From: JBBQSN01 sp038213835
GTDB lineage: Bacteria > Actinomycetota > Actinomycetes > Actinomycetales > CAWJMD01
NCBI GenBank assembly: GCA_038213835.1
Contig: JBBQSN010000045.1
Coordinates: 1 to 22,666 of the forward strand
DNA: 22,666 bases
Direction: 5' to 3'
The position numbers and the translations under genes are program-made. The notes below the pieces were generated by a model that had not been told where the DNA came from, did no database searches, and was given only the letters and a program-made list of their open reading frames with translations. Below, in pieces: positions 16,218-22,666 of this stretch (the stretch's first letter is position 1; the number at the start of each line of letters is the position of its first letter).

Positions 16218-17156
16218 ATGACCGTGCCCCAGGTCGCCTTCGGCACCGCCCACCTCTACGGCCAGGTCGACGCCCTGACCTCGGGGCAGCTGCTGGCCGC
16301 GGCCTGGGACGTCGGCCTGCGGCGGTTCGACACCGCGCCGTCCTACGGGCACGGTCGCAGCGAGCCCGCGCTCGGCACCTTCCTCGCCGGCCGCGAGGGC
16401 GTCGAGATGGTCTCGACCAAGGTCGGCCTGTCGGCAGCGCCCCCGCCGACCGTGACCGGCCGTCTGATCAAGGCCGCGGCCCGCTCCCTCCTGCCGGCCC
16501 CGGTGACGGAGCGGCTGCGGCGCGGCCGCTCCTTCGCCGGAGGCGACTTCGGCGCCGACGAGGTCCGCGACTCGGTGCACCGCTCGCTCCTGCACCTCGG
16601 CGGTCGGGTCGACCGGCTGCTGCTGCACGAGGTCGCGCCGGACGACGTCGACGACGACCTGCTCGGGGTGCTGGAGCGGCTCCTGGGCGACGGCGACGTC
16701 GCGGCCGTGGGCGTGGCCACCCAGAACCACGTGACGCCGGAGGTCGTGCAGCGGTTGGGGCCCCTGGTGACCGTGGCCCACCTCGCGGCGGGGCCCCTGC
16801 ACCCACCCGTGCCGCTGCCGGGACACGTCCGCACCCGCGTGGGTCACGGGCTGCTCGGCCACGGCGGCGGGCACCTGCGCACCCTCCAGGACCAGCTGCG
16901 GGACGACGAGACCCTGCGCACACGGTGGCACGACGCAACGGCGGCAACGGTTCTCGCCGGTCCCGGCGGCCTCGCCGACGCCCTGCTGGCCCGGGCCACC
17001 CGGCTCGGCCTCACCGACGTCGTCGTGGCGACGAGCCGCCCTCAGCGGGTGGCGCGCACCTACGCCTGCGCCTCCGGAGCCGTGGCGCTCGAGGATGCAG
17101 CGGCCGGGGTGCTGGACGCGCTGGTCGACCGGGCGCGGGCCGACGACTCGGCCTGA
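16218..17156 (+). CDS. Aldo/keto reductase-like protein in the glycan cluster
   Basis: The 312-residue protein keeps the AKR catalytic tetrad: Asp38 and Tyr43 in FDTAPSYG, Lys68 in STKVGL and His137 in LLLHEV. AKR enzymes use NAD(P)H to reduce carbonyls, and members in polysaccharide loci often act on sugar intermediates. The C-terminal part (TDVVVATSRPQRVART) fits the dinucleotide-binding end of the barrel. GAGGA five bases before the ATG overlaps the preceding glycosyltransferase stop, so the two are coupled. The last 97 bases overlap the convergent GMC oxidoreductase frame. Confidence 0.85.
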   Translation: MTVPQVAFGTAHLYGQVDALTSGQLLAAAWDVGLRRFDTAPSYGHGRSEPALGTFLAGREGVEMVSTKVGLSAAPPPTVTGRLIKAAARSLLPAPVTERLRRGRSFAGGDFGADEVRDSVHRSLLHLGGRVDRLLLHEVAPDDVDDDLLGVLERLLGDGDVAAVGVATQNHVTPEVVQRLGPLVTVAHLAAGPLHPPVPLPGHVRTRVGHGLLGHGGGHLRTLQDQLRDDETLRTRWHDATAATVLAGPGGLADALLARATRLGLTDVVVATSRPQRVARTYACASGAVALEDAAAGVLDALVDRARADDSA

Positions 17157-18712
17157 GGAGCGGCGAGGCGCTCCCCCAGACGGTGCGCGAGAGCGACGAT
17201 CGTCAGGGTCGGGTTCGCGTAGCCGGCGACGGGGAAGACGCTCCCCCCCACGACGTCCAGCCCGCGCACTCCGTGCACCTCGAGGTCGGGTCCGACCACA
17301 CCGTCCTGCGGGTGCACCGACATCCGGGTGGTCCCCGAGGGGTGCGCGGCGTCACCGGCCGCCGCGCGGAAGGCGTCGTCGTCGATCATCGCCGGCAGCT
17401 GGGCCAGCGAGCCGATGCCGAGCCGGACGAGGTCGTGCCCGACCCAGCGGGTCAGCCGCCGCACCGTGTCGATCTCCTGGTCGGTGACCCCCCACCGCAC
17501 CCGCGCGCGCGCCAGCCCGAGGGCGTCGCGGTCGGCTGCGCCGGTGGCGAGGTCGACCCGGCGCCAGGCCTCGGCCGACTGCTCGACCCACACCTGCAGC
17601 CAGACCGCCTCCGGCGGCGCGACGCTGCCCCGCCCGAGCACCACCCGGCGGAGGACGTCGAGCGCCAGCGGACCGGCCCCGCGGGCGGTGGCCAGCAGGT
17701 CGGCACGTCGCACGTCGCCGCGCGAGCGCTCCCTGGCCGCGACCAGCAGCCGCCGGGCCGCCGCCCCGGCCGGCGACGGGTCGTGGACGAACACCGCGGT
17801 GGCGTCCAGCAGGCCATGGGCCTCCTGCGCGTGCGGCGAGAGCCGCACCTTCGGGAACAGCCGGCGCCCCTGGCCCCGCAGCAGCACGTACCGGTCCTGC
17901 AGCACCCGGTGGTCGAACGCGCTCACCCGGGCGGTGCGCACGATCGGGTGGTCCTGCAGGTAGCGACCGGTGTGCGCGCGGCCGGTACCGAGACCGACGC
18001 CCTCCGGGTCGCTCAGCTGGAGCAGCCGCGCGTTCTCGATCGCCCCGGTCGCCAGCACGACGGTGGTGGCCGGCACCACCTCGCGCCGCCCGGTCAGCGA
18101 GCGCAGCTCGACGCCGACGACCGCCCCGTCCCGCACCCGCACCGCCGCTGCGGTGGCGTGCAGCAGGACCGTCACGAGCGGGTGCCGACCGAGCCGAGAG
18201 CGGGTGGCCTGCATCGAGGGGTCACGGGCGTACTCGGTGAAGTCGTGCAGCAGGTGCTCGTCGTCCCACGGGACGGGGGGGAGGTGATCGTGCTCCTCCC
18301 ACCGCCGCACGTCGTAGCCGCGGCCGGAGACGTCGAGCAGCCGCTCGGCGGCGGCGTAGTGGCGTCCGAGGTCGTGCAGGTCCAGCGGCCAGCCGCTGCC
18401 GGCCACCCACGGGCGGTGGGCGACGTCGTGCGGGTGCAGCCGCATGCACTGCCCGTGCCACAGCCATGCGGTGCCGCCGAAGGCGCGGGTCCGACCCTCG
18501 ACCAGGCCCGCATAGGCGTGGCCCTCGACGACGCCCGCGTTGAGCGTGCCCTCGTCGGCCGCCTCGAGACCGCCCGACTCCACCAGCAGCACCCGCCGGC
18601 CGCCGTCGACGGCGCCGTGCGCGGCCGCCAGCCCGGCCGGCCCCGAGCCGACGACGACCACGGTGCCGACCGGCACCTGCGGTGCCCCGCTCTCGCGAAA
18701 GTCCACGATCAC
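17060..18712 (-). CDS. GMC-type FAD oxidoreductase
   Basis: The 550-residue protein begins with an FAD-binding Rossmann motif GSGPAGLAAA at about 22-31, ending at a Glu (LLVESGG). It later has VLATGAIENARLLQLS, typical of GMC enzymes, and a GMC C-terminal domain with HPSGTTRMS, GLDVVGGSVFPVAGYANPT and ALAHRLGERLA. The family oxidises alcohol groups of sugars, sterols and other substrates. The start is GTG at 18712, after a G-rich stretch. The folded domain ends near 17165, and the last 30 or so residues (rich in Ser, Ala and Thr) are encoded inside the convergent reductase gene, so they are probably an unstructured tail rather than a conserved part. Context suggests a sugar or glycan intermediate as substrate. 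Confidence 0.88.
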   Translation of the reverse strand: MIVDFRESGAPQVPVGTVVVVGSGPAGLAAAHGAVDGGRRVLLVESGGLEAADEGTLNAGVVEGHAYAGLVEGRTRAFGGTAWLWHGQCMRLHPHDVAHRPWVAGSGWPLDLHDLGRHYAAAERLLDVSGRGYDVRRWEEHDHLPPVPWDDEHLLHDFTEYARDPSMQATRSRLGRHPLVTVLLHATAAAVRVRDGAVVGVELRSLTGRREVVPATTVVLATGAIENARLLQLSDPEGVGLGTGRAHTGRYLQDHPIVRTARVSAFDHRVLQDRYVLLRGQGRRLFPKVRLSPHAQEAHGLLDATAVFVHDPSPAGAAARRLLVAARERSRGDVRRADLLATARGAGPLALDVLRRVVLGRGSVAPPEAVWLQVWVEQSAEAWRRVDLATGAADRDALGLARARVRWGVTDQEIDTVRRLTRWVGHDLVRLGIGSLAQLPAMIDDDAFRAAAGDAAHPSGTTRMSVHPQDGVVGPDLEVHGVRGLDVVGGSVFPVAGYANPTLTIVALAHRLGERLAAPQAESSARARSTSASSTPAAASSSATAPEAQA

Positions 18713-18764
18713 GACCGCCCACCCCCTCCGTGGTCGCCCGATCCCTCGGACGCCTTCACTGTGC

Positions 18765-18790
18765 GTGACAACGAGTCACCTTGAGTCACC
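18765..18790. repeat. Inverted and direct repeats in the divergent promoter region
   Basis: GTGAC (18765-18769) is inverted as GTCAC (18775-18779) across five bases, and GAGTCACC occurs twice at 18773-18780 and 18783-18790, exactly ten bases apart, one helical turn. The stretch lies between the starts of the GMC oxidoreductase (minus) and the beta-helix gene (plus), so it is a candidate operator for both. No regulator gene is adjacent. Confidence 0.35.
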
Positions 18791-18870
18791 AGGCGTAGCG
18801 TCGCCTCTCCAACGGGTGAACGTCCTGACCCTCGGCTGGAGCCGGGGCCCGAGACATCCGATCCGTACCC

Positions 18871-20127
18871 ATGCCCTCGTCTCGTCGCGCACGTAGGAAC
18901 AGCGCCCATCCTGCCTCCCCCGCCCCCGGACGCGCGCGGCGGCGGTCCCTGGCCGTCGTCGTGCCGCTGCTGCTCCTCGGCACGGCCGCCGTGGCGGTCC
19001 CGACCGCCGTGGCCGCCGGCTCCCCCGCGCCGGGGCCGGCCGCGATCGCGGCCGCCCAGTGGTCGGTGACCCCCGCCGCCTTCGGCGCCGTCGGGAACGG
19101 CAGGACCGACGACACCGCCGCGCTGCGGGCCGCCCTGGCCGCGCTCGGCCCCGGCGGCGAGCTGTTCCTGCCGCCCGGGAAGGTCTTCCGGCACACCGAC
19201 ACGCTGCGGATCACGACGGCCGGGACGACCGTGTCCGGCACCGGCACGCTGCTGGCCACCGACCCGCAGCGCTCGGCGGTCATCATCCAGGCCGACGACG
19301 TGACGTTCCGCGACGTGACCCTGCGCCTCGGCACGCCGACCTCCAGGCTCGGCACCTTCGACCACATGAAGCTGACCGTCATCCGCGCCGACGGGTTCGT
19401 CGCCGACCGGGTCAAGGTCGACGGCGCCGCCGCCGCCGGCGTCTACCTGTGGGGTGCCACCGACTTCGTCCTGCGCGACCTGGACGTCAGGAACAGCCGC
19501 GCCGACGGCATCCACGTCACCGGCCCCTCCCGCGACGGCGTCATCGAGCGCCCGGTCGTGCGCAGCTCCGGCGACGACGGCGTCGCGGTCGTCTCCTACC
19601 TGCAGGACGGTGCTCCGGTGAAGCGCGTCACCGTCACCCGTCCGACCGTGCGCACGACCACCTGGGGCCGCGGCGTCAGCGTCGTGGGGGGCGAGGACGT
19701 CACCATCACCGACCTCACCGTCGACTCCTCCAGCGCGGCGGCGGTCTACGTCGCCCGCGAGGGCGCCCCGTGGAACACCTTCGCCCCCGTGCGGGTCACC
19801 GTGCAGGGCGGCACCATCACGCGAGCCAACACCAGCACCACGGTCGACCACGGCGCCGTGCTGGTCTACGACGGCCGCACCGACGCCGGACCGTTGCGGG
19901 ACGTGACCGTCGCCGGGCTCACCATCAGCGACACCCGCTGGTCGGCCAGCCGCCAGGTCGGCTTCCTGCGGGGCGCCTCCGGCGCCACCGGCGTGCACCT
20001 GACCGGTCTGAAGATCGTGCGCGGCCCGTCGAACCTGCTCACCGTCGACGCCGGCACCGGCACCTGGGACGCCACCGGTTGGACCCGCAACGGCGTCCCC
20101 GTCCCCGACCGGCGCCAGGCGTCCTGA
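18871..20127 (+). CDS. Secreted right-handed parallel beta-helix protein
   Basis: This 418-residue protein has a basic N-terminus and a hydrophobic signal segment (about 27-49) ending in AVAA, so it is exported. The mature protein starts with TPAAFGAVGNGRTDDTAALRAAL, the entry motif of pectate-lyase-superfamily / glycoside hydrolase 28-like helices. It continues in short repeating beta-strand turns such as GVYLWGATDFVLRDLDVRNSRADGIHVTG and SGDDGVAVVS. Proteins of this fold cleave, epimerise or bind polysaccharides. A DD in SGDDG resembles GH28 catalytic aspartates, but I cannot assign an activity. The gene lies 56 bases before the flippase gene and is probably co-transcribed with it. Confidence 0.85.
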   Translation: MPSSRRARRNSAHPASPAPGRARRRSLAVVVPLLLLGTAAVAVPTAVAAGSPAPGPAAIAAAQWSVTPAAFGAVGNGRTDDTAALRAALAALGPGGELFLPPGKVFRHTDTLRITTAGTTVSGTGTLLATDPQRSAVIIQADDVTFRDVTLRLGTPTSRLGTFDHMKLTVIRADGFVADRVKVDGAAAAGVYLWGATDFVLRDLDVRNSRADGIHVTGPSRDGVIERPVVRSSGDDGVAVVSYLQDGAPVKRVTVTRPTVRTTTWGRGVSVVGGEDVTITDLTVDSSSAAAVYVAREGAPWNTFAPVRVTVQGGTITRANTSTTVDHGAVLVYDGRTDAGPLRDVTVAGLTISDTRWSASRQVGFLRGASGATGVHLTGLKIVRGPSNLLTVDAGTGTWDATGWTRNGVPVPDRRQAS

Positions 20128-20183
20128 TCCGCACGTACCCTGGACGTGACACACGGCCGGGGGCGAGGCGAGGGGGAGCAGGG

Positions 20184-21779
20184 GTGGCAGACGACGCCAC
20201 GAGCTCCACCGGCGCGCCCACGGACCCCACCACGGGTCCGACCGAGCCGGCCACGGGCCCGTCCGAGCCGGGTGGCCGCCGGGTCGCGTTCAGCGGCGGC
20301 ATCTGGAGCGCGGGCGCCACCGTCGCCCCGATGGCCGGGACGCTCGTCCTGTCGGTCGTCATCAGCCGCGAGCTCGGGGCCGACGTCCTGGGCCAGCAGA
20401 GCCTGGTCGCCTACGTCGCCGCGATGCTCTTCTCGGTCGTCATCTACTCGGTCACCTCCGCCAGCGTCCAGCTCTTCTCCAGCGCCGAGGGCGCCCGCGA
20501 CCTCGCCCGGCTGGCGCACCTGGCCCGGTGGTCGTTCGTCGTCCACGTCGGCGGCGGCGTGGTCGCGTCGACGATCATGGTCGTCACCGGCCTGGCCCGC
20601 ACCGAGTACCACGCGCTGTGGTTCCTGGCGGCGGCCACGTCCATGGTCGACTCGGTCGGCTGGGCGTACGCGAGCCGCGACATCGCCCACCGGGGCTGGC
20701 GGCCCACCGCCTCCCGCCGGCTCGTCGCACAGGCCACCGGGCCGCTGCTCGGCGTGGTGGCGGTGCTCGCCGGCCTGGGGGTCGAGGGGGTCTTCGCCGC
20801 CCAGCTGCTCGTCGCGCTCGTGCTGATGACGTTCCTGCGTCGGCTGGGTCGCGGCTCCGCCCCCGACCCCACGCCGCTGCACGAGCACCCGGCCCCGCCC
20901 TGGCGGCCGATCCTGCGGCTGTGGGGCATGTTCGTGCTCTCGACGATGATCATCCAGGTCGTCGAGCGCCGGCTCGAGCTGGTCTTCCTGGACCAGTACC
21001 ACGACGCCGCGACCGTGGCGATGTTCTCGGTGGCCTTCAACGTCGTCGGCATCCCGCTGGTGTTGTCGGCCTCCCTCATCGGTGCCGCGATGCCCGCCAT
21101 CGCGCACCGGCACGCGCGCGACCCCGGCGTCGTCCTCGCGACGATGAGCCGTGCGGCGCGGGTGCTCGTCGGGGCCAACCTGGTGCTGTGCGCCGCCACC
21201 GTGACGGTCGGTCCCGGTCTAGTCAGCACCGTCTACGGCGCCGAGTTCGACCCCGCGGCCGACCTGGTGCGGTTCCTCGGCCTGACCCTGCTGCTCGCCC
21301 CGCTGGGCCACCTCTGCACGGCGCTGTGGACCGGGACGGGCCGGCTGCGCCCGGTGCTGGTCGCCGGCGGCATCGGTGCGGTCGTCGACATCGGCCTCGC
21401 GTGGCTGCTGATCCCGGGGATGGCGGCCGAGGGCGCCGTCATCGCCACGATCGCGGCCCAGACCACGATCGCGGTGATCATCGTGACCTACACCTTCCGC
21501 CGCGGCCTGCAGCTGGACCTGCGGCTGGGCCGGCTGCTGCGCGCCGCGGTCGTCGCCGTGCTCGCAGGCCTGGCCGCGACGGCCGCGGTCGTGCTCGTCG
21601 ACGGCTGGGCGGGCACGCTGCTGTCGATGCCCGCCTTCGGCCTGGTGGCGCTGCTCGGTGCCCGGTTCATCGGGGTGCTCGACCCCGAGGACGTCGACTG
21701 GCTGGCCGCCACGATGCCCTCGGCGCTCGAGCGTCCGCTGCGGGCGCTGTCGCCGCGTCCGTCCGGGGGCGTGCGGTGA
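20184..21779 (+). CDS. Wzx-like polysaccharide flippase (MATE/MOP superfamily)
   Basis: The 531-residue membrane protein has a Pro/Thr/Glu-rich cytoplasmic N-terminus (to about residue 32), then about 12-14 hydrophobic helices starting at FSGGIWSAGATVAPMAGTLVLSVV. The pattern, with SRELGADVLGQQSLVAYVAAM and AFNVVGIPLVLSASLIGAAMPAIAHRH, is that of oligosaccharide flippases that move lipid-linked repeat units across the membrane. The start is GTG at 20184, six bases after GGGGGAG. The stop overlaps the start of the next glycosyltransferase (GTGA), so the two are coupled. Its presence marks the region as a glycan export locus; no polymerase or ligase is visible in the window. Confidence 0.87.
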   Translation: MADDATSSTGAPTDPTTGPTEPATGPSEPGGRRVAFSGGIWSAGATVAPMAGTLVLSVVISRELGADVLGQQSLVAYVAAMLFSVVIYSVTSASVQLFSSAEGARDLARLAHLARWSFVVHVGGGVVASTIMVVTGLARTEYHALWFLAAATSMVDSVGWAYASRDIAHRGWRPTASRRLVAQATGPLLGVVAVLAGLGVEGVFAAQLLVALVLMTFLRRLGRGSAPDPTPLHEHPAPPWRPILRLWGMFVLSTMIIQVVERRLELVFLDQYHDAATVAMFSVAFNVVGIPLVLSASLIGAAMPAIAHRHARDPGVVLATMSRAARVLVGANLVLCAATVTVGPGLVSTVYGAEFDPAADLVRFLGLTLLLAPLGHLCTALWTGTGRLRPVLVAGGIGAVVDIGLAWLLIPGMAAEGAVIATIAAQTTIAVIIVTYTFRRGLQLDLRLGRLLRAAVVAVLAGLAATAAVVLVDGWAGTLLSMPAFGLVALLGARFIGVLDPEDVDWLAATMPSALERPLRALSPRPSGGVR

Positions 21780-22666
21780 GCCCGGCCACCGACTCGACCG
21801 GCCGGCGCCGGGTGCTGGTGACCCTGCCCGACGTCGCCTGGCCCCCGCACGGCGGCAAGCGGCTGCGGTGTCACGGCGTGCTCGCCGCCCTGGCCGCCAC
21901 CAGCACCGTCGACGTGGCCTTCCTGCACGCGGACGCCCCGCCCGGCACCCCGCCGGTGCCGCCCGGCGTCCCGGTGCGCGACTGGCTCCGTCTCTCCCCC
22001 GCGCCGCGAGGCCGGCTCGCCGGGGCGGGCACCGCCCTGTCCCGCGGGCTGCCCGTCCACGTCGGGGCCCAGCGCTGGGACGTCGTCCGCCGGCGGCTGC
22101 GGCCGTTCGCCGAGCGCGAGTACGACCTCGTCTGGTTCGGGGGCCTGGACCACGCCCGCGCCCTGCACGGGACCGTCACCGGTCGCCGGGTGGTCGTGGA
22201 CTGCGACGACGTCGAGACCGAGAAGTGGCGGGCCTACCTCGCGTCCGGCGCCGGCGGCCCGGTCGAGCGGCTGCAGCGCCGCGTCGAGCTCCCCCTCTGG
22301 GGCCGGATCCAGCGCGAGGTCGCGCAGCGGGTCGACGCCGTGGTCGTCTGCTCCGACCTCGACGTCGAGCGGTTCGGCACCCCCGGCACCCCCGGCACCC
22401 GGGGGGCCCGGGTCGCGGTCGTGCCCAACACCTACCCGGTGCCGGCCTGCGCCCCCGACCTCCCCCGTCGCCGGCCCGACGGCCCGCTCCAGGTGCTGAT
22501 GGTGGCCAGCTGGGCGAACGGCCAGAACCGAGACGCCGCCGCGCACGCCGTGCGGGACGTGCTCCCCCACCTGCGCGCGCTGCTGCCCTCCGCGAGGCTG
22601 CGCGTGGTCGGGCGCGACGCCGACGTCCTCGGCGACCTCGCGCAGGTCGACGCCGTCGACGTCGTC
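21776..22666 (+). CDS. Glycosyltransferase, N-terminal part (runs off the window)
   Basis: The frame opens at a GTG overlapping the flippase stop (GTGA) and stays open for 297 codons to the edge. Recognisable parts are VLVTLPDVAWPPHGGKRLR (GT-B start with a basic glycine loop), VVVDCDDVETEKWRAY, VVVCSDLDVERFG, VVPNTYP and VLMVASWANGQNRDAA. This is the layout of group 1 (GT4-like) transferases, with the donor-binding C-terminal domain just beginning at the edge. Donor and acceptor are unknown. Residues GTPGTPGT are encoded by a short tandem repeat at about 22377-22400. Confidence 0.82.
   Translation, partial: MSPATDSTGRRRVLVTLPDVAWPPHGGKRLRCHGVLAALAATSTVDVAFLHADAPPGTPPVPPGVPVRDWLRLSPAPRGRLAGAGTALSRGLPVHVGAQRWDVVRRRLRPFAEREYDLVWFGGLDHARALHGTVTGRRVVVDCDDVETEKWRAYLASGAGGPVERLQRRVELPLWGRIQREVAQRVDAVVVCSDLDVERFGTPGTPGTRGARVAVVPNTYPVPACAPDLPRRRPDGPLQVLMVASWANGQNRDAAAHAVRDVLPHLRALLPSARLRVVGRDADVLGDLAQVDAVDVV

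Noticed and set aside
13925..16246. 773-codon minus-strand open frame across the UbiA-like and glycosyltransferase genes
   Set aside because: It overlaps two recognisable proteins in other frames and shows no motif.
16925..18784. 619-codon plus-strand open frame opposite the GMC gene
   Set aside because: Antisense shadow; the GMC protein on the minus strand has clear FAD and C-terminal motifs.

Overview
The window is very GC-rich, with GC-ending codons, frequent GTG starts and many start/stop overlaps. It carries a DUF222/13E12-type HNH gene, a deazaflavin (F420)-type oxidoreductase and a long actinobacterial-style S-adenosylhomocysteine hydrolase. It is chromosomal DNA of a high-GC actinomycete; Nocardioidaceae- or Cellulomonadaceae-like is my guess, but nothing here fixes the genus. 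I found no rRNA, tRNA, CRISPR array or intact insertion sequence.

Left part (1-6020). The edge holds the start of a lytic transglycosylase (minus) and a MaoC-type hydratase (minus). Divergent from these runs a rightward series: an M24B Xaa-Pro aminopeptidase, a small membrane-anchored Cys-rich protein whose ribosome site overlaps the previous stop, a membrane GGDEF-EAL cyclic-di-GMP protein, and a family 3 solute-binding lipoprotein fused to it by an ATGA stop/start overlap. The binding protein has no ABC permease or ATPase next to it. The pair therefore looks like a ligand sensor feeding a c-di-GMP enzyme, similar in layout to the NspS-MbaA pair of Vibrio.

Middle (6030-13706). This is mostly single genes in alternating directions: a degenerate CPBP-like membrane protein, a P1-family Ntn-hydrolase, a deazaflavin-type oxidoreductase, a frameshifted 13E12/HNH gene with a LexA-like box at its promoter, a YciI-like protein, and ahcY with a coupled protein of unknown function. 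ahcY has a clear -10 box and a leader that can fold into a compact three-way junction. Divergent from it lies a wrecked zinc-metallopeptidase gene, then a pyridoxamine-phosphate-oxidase-fold protein. Three convergent pairs end with their opposing TGA codons in the two arms of an inverted repeat.

Right part (13696-22666). This is a cell-envelope or exopolysaccharide glycan locus: a long UbiA-like membrane prenyltransferase (minus), a GT-B glycosyltransferase with a coupled aldo/keto reductase (plus), a GMC-type flavoprotein (minus, tail overlapping the reductase), a secreted right-handed beta-helix protein, a Wzx-like flippase and a second glycosyltransferase cut by the window end. Together they suggest lipid-linked sugar assembly, redox modification, export and extracellular trimming or binding of a glycan whose identity cannot be read from sequence.

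No gene-free stretch exceeds 300 bases once the metallopeptidase pseudogene (about 12623-13174) is counted. The longest true intergenic gap is 8280-8488.
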